NCBI RefSeq assembly: GCF_036346105.1
Contig: NZ_CP107811.1
Span: 1,054,001 to 1,118,000, forward strand
Direction: 5' to 3'
Length of the DNA: 64,000 bases
DNA from: Streptomyces sp. NBC_00539
GTDB lineage: Bacteria > Actinomycetota > Actinomycetes > Streptomycetales > Streptomycetaceae
Below are positions 48,457-58,100 of this stretch, in pieces. How positions within the stretch are numbered: the stretch's first letter is position 1; each line of letters begins with the position of its first letter. A program made the translations under genes and the position numbers. The notes beneath the pieces were generated by a model, which did no database searches, was not told the DNA's origin, and worked only from the letters and a program-made list of their open reading frames with translations.

Positions 48457-49587
48457 ATGTTGACGGCATTGACCGGAGCAACCGGTTTCCTGGGCTCCTA
48501 TCTTCTGCGTGAACTCTTGGCCACCGGAGGCGAGGTGGTGGCCTTGGTCCGTGGCTCCCTGGCAACCGCCGCGAGGCGAGTCCGTCACGCGGTCGAAGCC
48601 ACCGGGTCGCCCCTGCCCGAGGACTTCGATCAGCGGGTCCACTTGCTGCGGTACGACCTGCACGACCACGCACTCGGCTTGGACCGCGCCGCCTACACCG
48701 CTCTGGCCGAGTCAATCGACGCGGTCTGGCACTGCGCCGGTTCCATCGCTCTGACCGGACCGTGGGACCAGCTGTACCGCACGAACGTGGACGGCACGAG
48801 GCACGTGCTGGAACTGGCCAGAGCCGCCGGCCCCACAACCAGGGTGATGCACACCAGCACCGCCTACGTCGCCGGCGCCCGACTGCACGGTCTGGTCCGA
48901 GAAGACGAACTCGATGACACGGCAGGGTTTCAGACGCCCTATGAGAAGTCGAAGTTCCTGGCCGAACAGGTGGTACACGACTGGGCTCGAAGGCATCAGC
49001 ACCCTGTCACCATTCTCCGCCCCAGCGTGCTGGTCACCGACCGTCCCGTGCCTCCTGGTGCCCCACGGCACCCGCTGGCGGAGATCGCGGCGAAGATGTC
49101 CCTGCTCCACCAGGAAGAGAACATCCGCGCCTTGATCGAACTGACCGGCCGCGACACTCTCCACCTGAGAATCCAAGGGGACCCCGAGGCGCTGCACAAT
49201 GTCGTCCAGGTCGAGCACGCGGCCGCGGCCATGGTGCGGATCAGCGGCCGAGCACCTGATCGTCTGGTGAACACCTGCCACATCGTGCACCCGCGCAACA
49301 CCCCTGTACGGATGATCACGGACGCCATGCATGTCTGCTGTTCCCGGCTGAAGGTCGACATCGTGCGGGAGGCTGTGACGGAAGGGGAGGCCGAACGGGC
49401 CGCCATCGATGTGGGTGCCGGCATCAGTTCGTACGCGACCTTGCGCCGTGAGTACGACCGCACTCAGTACCTCGCTGCGGTCGGTCGGCTCCCCGATCCT
49501 CCCCCTGTCGACGAGGACTACTTGCTGTCGGCTCTCGCTATCCCCGCCTCAGTCGACGTCGCTGCCGATCGGATGCGAAGCCTGTGA
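48457..49587 (+). CDS. NAD-binding-4 (thioester/fatty acyl reductase) enzyme
   Basis: The 376-residue protein opens with LTGATGFLGSYLLRELLATG, the NADPH-binding motif of the extended SDRs that include the reductase domains of carboxylic acid reductases, NRPS terminal reductases and fatty acyl reductases. It has YRTNVDGTRHVLELA, the catalytic Tyr-Lys in YEKSKFLAEQ and ILRPSVLV. Such enzymes release thioester-bound acyl chains as aldehydes or alcohols. As neither PKS in the island ends in a thioesterase, this is the best candidate for chain release; that is inference. I use the ATG at 48457, with GAAGG eight bases upstream; the frame is open further upstream. Its 3' end overlaps the decayed ABC gene on the other strand. 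Confidence 0.88.
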   Translation: MLTALTGATGFLGSYLLRELLATGGEVVALVRGSLATAARRVRHAVEATGSPLPEDFDQRVHLLRYDLHDHALGLDRAAYTALAESIDAVWHCAGSIALTGPWDQLYRTNVDGTRHVLELARAAGPTTRVMHTSTAYVAGARLHGLVREDELDDTAGFQTPYEKSKFLAEQVVHDWARRHQHPVTILRPSVLVTDRPVPPGAPRHPLAEIAAKMSLLHQEENIRALIELTGRDTLHLRIQGDPEALHNVVQVEHAAAAMVRISGRAPDRLVNTCHIVHPRNTPVRMITDAMHVCCSRLKVDIVREAVTEGEAERAAIDVGAGISSYATLRREYDRTQYLAAVGRLPDPPPVDEDYLLSALAIPASVDVAADRMRSL

Positions 49588-50724
49588 GTCCGCATCGTCC
49601 GGGACGGGAGCCGTGATGACAACGGAATTCTGAGCGTGGCGGAGTGTCGAGAGGCGGTGGGTGGCCACGACCACCACCCGCGTCGCAGCGAGACGCTGGA
49701 GGGCACACATCACGCGCTGCTCTCCGGCATCGTCCAGCTGGGACGTCGGTTCGTCCAGACGTCCTGTCCCAGAATCCGGACGTGTCCGTGATCGGCCTGC
49801 ACAAACCGCGGAGGTGCCCGATCCCCAACACGACAACAGTGACCGGTGAAGTGAGGTACAGCAGAAGAAGGAAGAACGCGTTGGAGGCGGCCGACGACAG
49901 GTCACCGGCGATGACTCCCTGGGTCGCGACCACGGCGACGGCCATCACGGCCACTTGCTGTCCCAGCCCCACCAAAGGCCCCATCAGTGACCGAAGGTGG
50001 GCCGCGGTGACCGACACGGCGCCCAGGTGGCCCGCGGTCCGTCCGAGTCGTGCGGCCGCCATGGCCTCGTGTCGGTGAGCCTTGACCCGCGTAAGCGCGG
50101 TCATGTATCCGAACGATTGCTGCCCGAAGTCCGCGAGTGCGGCCTGCCGGGCGTCGGCCGCACGCCTGGTTCGCGCGATCACGCTGATCAGGGGACTCCG
50201 ACGACGCCGAAGGAGCCCACGGTGAGCAAGGTCAGGGCAGGATTCAGGCAGCCCGTTGCCGTGAGGGTGGCGACCGTCCCGAGCGCAGCCACCTGGATGT
50301 GGACCAACGCGGCCTCGGCTCATGCGTGCACGCGCGCGGCGCCGGACGTCACTCGGGTGGTGAGGTCACCGGCTCCCTGTGCCTGCGCGGCAGAGAGCTG
50401 CAGACGCAGTACATGGTCGATGACGCGACGTCGTAACCGGAGCAGCAGGGCCTCGCCGGCCCGGGCGAGCAGCCACCCGCTTCCCGCCTGGGTACCCGCC
50501 GCGCCCAGGGCCAAGGAGCTGAGCCGCATCACTGGGCCTGCGATCGGCTCTCTGCGGGCGAGGGCGATAGTCACGTCCCACACCGCCCACGGCAGGGCCA
50601 GTGCCGATCCTGTCGAGCACACGGCCAAGAGGGCGGCGATCACCAGCAAGGCACGGCTTCCGCGCGACAGGCAGGACAGGCGCAGATGTACCCGTGCCGC
50701 GGGTGCGGCACCGAGCCGAGGCAC
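49549..50724 (-). pseudogene. ABC exporter, frameshifted with internal ATPase deletion
   Basis: The N-terminal membrane part (50724-50320, LLVIAALLAVCSTGSALALP) is followed, after a frame change, by ALTRVKAHRHEAMAAARLGR and LLLLYLTSPVTVVVLGIGHL. Both match the intact exporter at 44406-46208 (LLALAAVLSLAS, ALITVKACRYEAVASRKLGH, LYLLHLTSPIAVTAIGIGHL). The sequence then jumps, after about 30 codons, to LDEPTSQLDDAGEQRVMCAL and VVVATHRLSTLRHA. Walker A, the signature motif and about 250 residues are therefore deleted. It is non-functional. It lies in the leftward block behind PKS2 and the diiron gene, so each PKS once had its own ABC exporter. Confidence 0.85.
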
Positions 50725-50872
50725 CGGGGCGCCGGTTGCCGTCGGGGCCCCCGTGAGACGTGCGGCGGCTCAGGTCGGGAGCGTTCCGAGCCCGCCGCCC
50801 TGCGCGGTCGCCGACTCGGTCGAGTGCGCGATACCCCTGCTCACCCGGTGGGCGTCGGCGCGTCTCGGGGCA

Positions 50873-51976
50873 TTACGGTTCCCGCCCAAGGGTCATCATC
50901 TCTGTGACCTCCTGAGCGCGGGCCTGTTCCTCGGCGGCGAACCGCTCGGCGTCCAGCCGCTCGGCAACCTCCTCGTCCTGCCTCATCAGCCGGTCGAGGA
51001 CGGCGTTCTGAGGGTCCCCGTCGCACAGGTCGGTGAAGGTGTCCTGAACCTCGGGGCTCCACAGGCCGATGTCCTTGACGCACGGCATGATGCGGGAGAA
51101 CAGCGTGCGTCGGAACAGTCTCAGGTAACTGCTCTCCTCGATAATTCTGGCGGCTTTCGCAGCAGGAACACCGAAGTTCTCCAGCACCTCAGTACCGCGT
51201 AGTCGGTCGTGCATCAAGTGGCACCCCTCGATGACGAACTCCTCCCGGTCGGCCAGTTCACTCGCACTCAACTGCCGGTAGTGGTCACGCAGTGCCATCC
51301 TGCCGAAGGCCACGTGACGAGCCTCGTCCTGCATGACATACGCCAGCAGCTGACGCGGCAGGGGCTTGTTGGTGGTGTCCCGCAGCAACCCGAAGGCGGC
51401 CAGGGCCAGTCCCTCGATCAGCACCTGCATGCCGAGGTACGGCATGTCCCAGCGGGAGTCCGTGAGGGTGTTGTTCAGCAGGACGCGCAAACTGTCGTTG
51501 ATCGGGTAGTGCATGGCGAGCTTCTCGGACAAGAAGCGGGAGAAGATCTCCACGTGTCGGGCCTCGTCCATGGTCTGCGTCGCGGCGTAGAACTTCGCGT
51601 CCAAGTCAGGGGCGCTCTGCACGATGCGGGACGAGCAGATCATGGCGCCCTGTTCCCCGTGCAGGAACTGGCTGAACTGCCATGCGGCGTAGTGCATCCG
51701 CAGTTCGCTGCGATCAGCCGTACTGAGCCGGTCCCAGTAGGAGGTGCCATGCAGTGGCAGCACCTCGTCCGGTGTCCCCAGCGGGTCGGCGGGGTCTACT
51801 GCGTGGTCCCAGTCGATCCGGCGCATGGCGTCCCACTGCCGGTCCTTGCCGCGCTGGTACAGCGCAAGCATCTGCTCACGGCCGCCGCCGTACTCCCACG
51901 TGAAGCTGGCGGCTCCACCGGCGGGCACGGCCCACCGGCCGGCCTCTGCTCCTGACCGGGGCGGTGGTGCCGACAT
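50873..51976 (-). CDS. Ferritin-like diiron oxygenase/desaturase
   Basis: The 367-residue protein has the carboxylate-bridged diiron pattern: FLHGEQGAM (first Glu helix), ATQTMDEARHVEIFSRFLSE (E/D-E-x-x-H, about residue 137), LIEGLALAAFG (third helix Glu) and VMQDEARHVAFGRMAL (second D-E-x-x-H, about residue 213). The fold includes acyl-ACP desaturases, N-oxygenases and R2-like oxidases. In a reduced-polyketide locus, hydroxylation or desaturation of the chain is a fair guess. The ATG at 51976 follows AGGAGGA. It lies 187 bases after the PKS2 stop on the same strand. Catalytic type and substrate are not decided by sequence alone. Confidence 0.87.
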   Translation of the reverse strand: MSAPPPRSGAEAGRWAVPAGGAASFTWEYGGGREQMLALYQRGKDRQWDAMRRIDWDHAVDPADPLGTPDEVLPLHGTSYWDRLSTADRSELRMHYAAWQFSQFLHGEQGAMICSSRIVQSAPDLDAKFYAATQTMDEARHVEIFSRFLSEKLAMHYPINDSLRVLLNNTLTDSRWDMPYLGMQVLIEGLALAAFGLLRDTTNKPLPRQLLAYVMQDEARHVAFGRMALRDHYRQLSASELADREEFVIEGCHLMHDRLRGTEVLENFGVPAAKAARIIEESSYLRLFRRTLFSRIMPCVKDIGLWSPEVQDTFTDLCDGDPQNAVLDRLMRQDEEVAERLDAERFAAEEQARAQEVTEMMTLGREP

Positions 51977-52163
51977 GATCGTCCTCCTGGTGTTGGTGTG
52001 AGCGGCTGGTCCCGGTTTCCGGTGGTGTGGGACGTCACCGAAGTGCCCTCTGCCGGCTGTGGGCCGTCCGGGGGGTAGTGGCCACGACGCTGATTCCCGC
52101 ACCGGGAGCGAGTGCCGTCAGGCAACCGCTCCCCGTGTCCGTCCGGCGTACGGCGCCCGCTGG

Positions 52164-55100
52164 TCATCCGCAACGGCCGACGACGAGCAGGCGGATGCGG
52201 CGCGCCAGGTCCTCCAGACTGCTCGCCGCGAGGAACTCGAGGGCCGGCACCTCACATCCGATGCTCCGGTTGACCTTCACGGAAAGCTCAACAACCATCA
52301 GTGAGTCGAGCCCGAGTTGGTCGAGTGCGCAGGCTCGGTCGATACGTTCGGGATCGGTCTGCACCACCTCGGCGACAAGTCCGGCCAGTTCGTCGCAGAT
52401 CACGGACGTCGCGGCTTCCTCCGGCAGACCGGCGAGACGGGAGCGCAGCTCTTCCGACCGGCTGGTGCCCTTGTGACCACCGTGCTCCCGCCAGGTCGAG
52501 AACAGGGGTCGGTTCAGTCCGGGAAGAAGCTGTGCCACCCTTCCCCAGTCCACCCGGCCGAACACACCGACCTCACGTCCGCCGGCCAGTGCGCTCTCGA
52601 CCGCCCGCCAGATCTCGTGTGGCGTCACTGAGCCGAGGCCCATCTGGTGCAGGGTCTGCTCGATGCCGGTGCGCACGACGAATCCGGTTTCGCCGACGCC
52701 GCCCAGTGCCATCGCAGTGCCGGGCCTCCCGTGGCTTCGGCGGCGCCGGACCAATGCCTCCAGGTACATGTTGGCGGCCACGTACGAGCTCTGCCGGAGA
52801 TTGCCTGCGAGAGCGGTCAGCGATGAGCAGACCAGGAAGAAGTCCAGTTCCCGGTCCCAGGTGAGCTCGGACAGTACGGCGGCACCGCGCACCTTGGGGT
52901 GCAGCACTGTCTCGATGCGGTCGGCCGTCAGCTCTGCCAGGGGGGCGTCGTCCAGCACCATGGCTGCGTGCAGGACGCCACGCACCGGATGTCCGGCTGC
53001 GTCGGCGTCGGCCAAGACCCTACGCATGGCCAGGCGGTCCCCGGCATCGGCGGCGACGACGGTGACCTGCACCCCCATGTCGGCCAGCCGCGCCAGCAGC
53101 GCCGGTGCCTCGGGCGAGGCGGACCCTCGACGACCGACGAGGACCAGGTGACGCGCGCCGTGCTGCGCCATCAGCTCCGCCAGGGCCGCTCCCAGTCCGC
53201 CGAGCCCGCCAGTGATCAGATAGCTGCCTGTCGGCGCCAGAGCCACCGGCGCAACGGGCTGCTCGACCGGCACCGGATCGCCCAGCTCGACGACGACCTT
53301 GCCCATGTGCTTGGAGTGGCGCAGGGAACGGAAAGCGTCGGTGATCCTGCCCGCCGAGTACACCTGGTGTGGAAGGGGCCGGTAGCGGCCGTCGGTGACA
53401 CGGCGGCAGAGTTGGGCGAACTCCTCGGCCGCGACGTCGGGCATGTGCACTGGCAGGGTCGCCACGTCAACACCGAAGTAGGCGATGTTCCGCCGGAACG
53501 GGCCGAGAAGCAGCGGCGTGTTGGCGTAGAAGTCCCTCTTGCCCAGTTCCACGAAGCGTCCGCCGGGCCGCAGGCACTCCAGCCCACGGGAGATGGCTTC
53601 GCCGCTCAGGGAGTTCAGCACCACATCGACGCCCTGGCCGCCGGTCAGCTCCTTGACATCCTCGGCGAACCGCAGGTCACGGGAGTTGAGTACGTGCTTC
53701 ACCCCGAGCATGTGCAGCAGGGCACGTTTGGCCGGTGTGCCCACGGTGGCCACGACAGCGGCACCCGCCAGCCGTGCGTACTGCAGGGCCGCCAGGCCGA
53801 CGCCGCCCGCCGCCCCGTGGATCAGCACCCGCTCTCCGGAACGGAGCCTGGCCTGCCGTCCCAGGCTGTACTGGGCGGTGAGGAAGACTGCGGGCAAGGT
53901 GGCGGCTTCGGCGAAGGTCATCCCAGCGGGTACGTGCCCGAGTTGCTCGGCTCGGACAGTTGCGTGCGAAGAGAACCAGCCGATTCCTGAGCCGAAGACC
54001 CGGTCGCCCGGCTGGAATCCGCTGACGCCTGCTCCGACCGCCACCACCTCGCCCGCGCCTTCCAGCCCGAGAGCGGGGCCTGCGCTGTTCGCCACCGGCT
54101 GGTCGTCCGGGATCAGGCCGGTGGCCAGCATGACGTCCCGGTAGTTGAGGGCGGCGGCACGCACCGAGACCAGGACCTCCCCCGCCGCTGGCGCGCTGGC
54201 CTCCTGCGGCTCCCACACCAGCTGGTACGACATGCCGGGGTCGCGCAGGCTGAGCCGGTACCCCTCGGACTGACGACGCGACGGCGGTGCGGCCGCAGTC
54301 AGCCGGGGGACGAAGCGCCCTCCCTCGGTGAGCACGATCTCCCGTTCATCGCCGGGCTGCCGGAGCTCCTCGATCAGCCGGTCGACATCCCGCCCGGCCG
54401 CGGGCGATCCTTCCAGGGAAATGAGGCGGACCTCGATGTGCGGGTGTTCACTGGCGATCGTCCGGCCGAGCGCCCAGATGGCCGCCGCCTCGGGCGACTG
54501 GGGTCGCTCGGGCGCCGGGAAGACCCCGGTCGGCGGCAGGACGAGCCACAGGGCGACATGACGGCCGTCGAACCGACCGACCAGGTCACGCATGCGCTCG
54601 ACGGTGTGGGTGATGGAGGTGACCGGATCAGCATGCGCAGCGGGTGAGCCGATCAGTGCCACGATTCCCACCTCGGTACCGGGTTCGGGGGGCAGCACGT
54701 CCTCCAGGCCCCGTCCGTCGAGCGGGAGCAGCGGCGCGACGAGCGTCCCGGCCAGCGATGCGGCCAGCCCGCCCGTCACGTCGGCGGCCACCATCCAGGT
54801 TCCGGTCGGAGCGGGCCGGTCAGCGGGCCGTCCCACCGTGGCCGCCGGAGCGCGCCGGGCGAGGATCACCGAGTCACTCGGGCGTTCCGGGTCCGGCGCT
54901 TCACCAGTGCATGCCACGGCGTCGAATCCGTTCGCCGTGAGCAGCGTCTTCCACTGTGCCCGGGGCAGCAGTGGTGATTGCGGCCGCAGATCGGTGTCCG
55001 TGTGGTTCCCGTAGCCGTCCAGCATGCCGAAGAAGCTGGAGACCCACAGGTGGTGGTCGTGGCTTTCCAGAGCCAGCAGCATGCCTCCGTCCGCCAGGAG

Positions 55101-58100
55101 TTCCGACAGCCGTGCGACAGAGGTGGTCAGGTCTTTCGCTGTGTGCAGCGCGTTTCCGGCGACCACCACGTCGTAGTGGCCGGGGTGGTAGCCCTGCTCT
55201 GTCAGGTCTTGGTCCAGGTCGAGGGTCCGGTACTCGATGAAGTCATATCCCGCGAACCGCTGCTTGGCCCCGGCCAGGAACGCGGCGGATCGGTCGGTGA
55301 ACGTGTACCGAGTGCGTTCGGGAGGCAGTACGGGCAGCAGCGCCCCGGTCAGGCCACCGGTCCCCGCCCCCACTTCCACGATCCGCAACGGCCGGTCGTT
55401 GGCCCAGTGCCTGGTGGTCGCCGCCAGCAGTTCCGCCGCGTAATCGTTCTGTAGCCGCAGGTGAGCGGCGTTGCTGTGGAGCTGTGGGATCAGGTGCTGG
55501 TCGGCCTCACCGAAGAGAAGCTCTCGGGGGTCGGCCTCGCCGCTCAGGAGCTCGGGCAGTTGCATGCCGCAGCGCAGTCCGGGGAGTGTCAGGGTCAGGG
55601 CCTCGGGCCGATCGGCGATCAGCGCGCGGACCTGCTCCAGTGGGTCCGGGGCGGCGGCCGGGTCCGTCAGCCGCAACCGGCCAGTACCGGGGAGTGCCTC
55701 GGCCAGCCCTGTGTCGCACATCAATGCGGCAAGGTGCCGCAGATGGGCACCGTGCTTGGGCCGCTGGGCAGCCGCGCACAGCTCGTCGATGTCGAATTCG
55801 GTTTGCCCCGGCATCAAGGCTTCGACGGCCCGCCTGGCGAATCCGGCCACGATGGCCACGGTACGGGCGGACACCTCGTCGTAGTGATCAACGCTCCGGC
55901 TGCGCAACCGGTCACGGGCCGGCCCGGTCTCGGCCATCAGGTCGGCAGGAGCGGGCAGCCGGACGGGAGCCGCCGCACCGCACGGAGCTGCCCGCAGGAC
56001 CAGTTCCTGGAGTGTCGCGGGTTCGGCCGCCTGGTGATCGAACCGTCGCAGTCGGCAGCCGTCCAGCTCCACGGTGACCCGGCCGTCCAGGTCCGTCACC
56101 CGCACGTCCCAGATCGCTTCCCGGGAGTTGGCCCGGACCAGCCGCACGTGCAGGTATCCCTCGGCAGCCGGAGCGTGCCATCGCCGCACCGCCGCCAGCT
56201 GGACGGGCAGGAAGAGCCCGTCACCGGCCACCTCGGCCAGCAGCGGGGCGCCTGCCTGCAGTGCTCCGTCCGTGACCACGGGATGGGCGAGATAGCCGTT
56301 CAAGGGTTGTTCGGTACGGTAGGAGGCCAGCAACTCGGCCTCTCCCAGCCGGAACTCGGTGAGCACTTGGAAGGCCGGACCGTGCGTGATGCCGTTGTCG
56401 GCCAGCGCCTTGTAGTGCATGTCGGCGGGCCAGGGAGCCGCTTGGAGGCGGTTCCGTAGCTCGTCCAGGTCCGTTGCCGGGGGCGCGGGACGCATCAGTC
56501 GCCGGACCCTGCCCTGTGCGTGGGGCTGCCAAGGGGAGTCGTCCGCCCGACGGCTGGCGATGCTCACCGTTCCGGTCTGCGGATCGACACCGGTCTGCAG
56601 CATCAGGTCGTCCGTACTGTCGTCACCGGGGAGGACACAGGCGCTGGTGACGGACAGCTCGGTGACTTCCAGGGTGGATGTGTCGAGGAAGTGCTGACCG
56701 GCCGCGAGGGCGGCTTCCAGGAACGCGGTCGCGGGCAGCACGGTGGTCCGTCCCACACGGTGTTCGGGTAGCCACGGGACGCGCACGCTGCTCAGCACAC
56801 CATGCCAGGCGGGTTGGGCGGTGAGTGCCCGCTGTCCGAGGAGCGGATGGACCGTCACACCGTCACTGCTCAAGCGGGACCAGCAGCTAGGGTCGGCTCC
56901 CCACAGCCGTTCCCGCTGCCAGGGGTAGCTGGGCAGGTCGACCGGTGGGGTGGGGTGAGGGAAGTGCCTCTGACCGTCGGTGGCCGCCCCGGCGGCCAGC
57001 ACGTGAGCGACCGCGGTGTTCATGGCGGCCGGTCCGTCGGCCTGCCGGGCACCCGTACTGACCACCTCGACCGGCGACCGGTCACCGTGGACCAGACGGC
57101 GCAGGTAGGGACGGAGAACGGAGTGGGGCCCGATCTCGACGAAGACGTCGAGCTCTTCCGCTGTCAGGGCTTCGACGGCCGAGGCGAACTGCACGGGCTC
57201 GCGAACGTTGCGCCACCAGTAGTCGGCGTCCAAGGGCCTGTCGTCCAACACGCCACCGGTCACCGTGGAGGCGAACGTGAGCTGCGGCCGGCTCGGTTCC
57301 AGACCCTGCAGCCCATGCAGCAGGACGTCCTTGACAGGGTCCATGGCCCTGCTGTGGAAGGCGTAATCGAGGTCGAGTTCACGCGCGAAGATGCCCCGCT
57401 CCCCCAGCACGTCACAAAGCTTGGCCACGTCCTCGGCCGGTCCGGCGACCGTGGTGTCGGTGCGACTGTTGACTCCCGCTAGTTCCAGACGGTGCCCGAG
57501 AGCGGCGATCTCGGCGGTCAGCTCCTCCTCGGACAGCCCTACGGCAGCCATCCGGCCGGTGCCGACCGCCACTTCCTGCGCCAGGCTGCGTGCGGCCACC
57601 ACCCGGGCAGCGGTCCTCAGATCGAGCGCTCCCGCCGTGTAGGCCGCAGCGATCTCCCCGACGCTGTGCCCGACCACTGCTTCCGGGCGTACTCCGTGGG
57701 AGCGGAGCAGTTCCACGACGGCGAGTTGGTAGGCGAACAGCAGCGGCTGCGCCACTGCGGTGGACTTGAGCCGCTCCGGGTCACCCGCGTTCATCGCCTC
57801 TTCGACGGACCAGCCGATCAGCGGCTCCAGGACCCGGTCCACGGACTCGACCGTCCGGCGGAAGACAGGCTCGGTGCGCAGCAGTTCGGCCCCCATGCCG
57901 GACCACTGAGATCCGTTGCCGGAGAAGACGAACGCCACTCGGCCCTGGGTGACCTTCCGGGCGGTCGCCGAGCCTGGCACGGAACGATCCCCACGCGCTG
58001 CCGCGAGCAGAGCCCTCGCCGCTTCCTGCGCGGTTGCGGCCATCACCACGGTGCGGTGGTCGTGCCGTGCGCGGCGGCGTGACGTGGTGTGCGCGATGCC

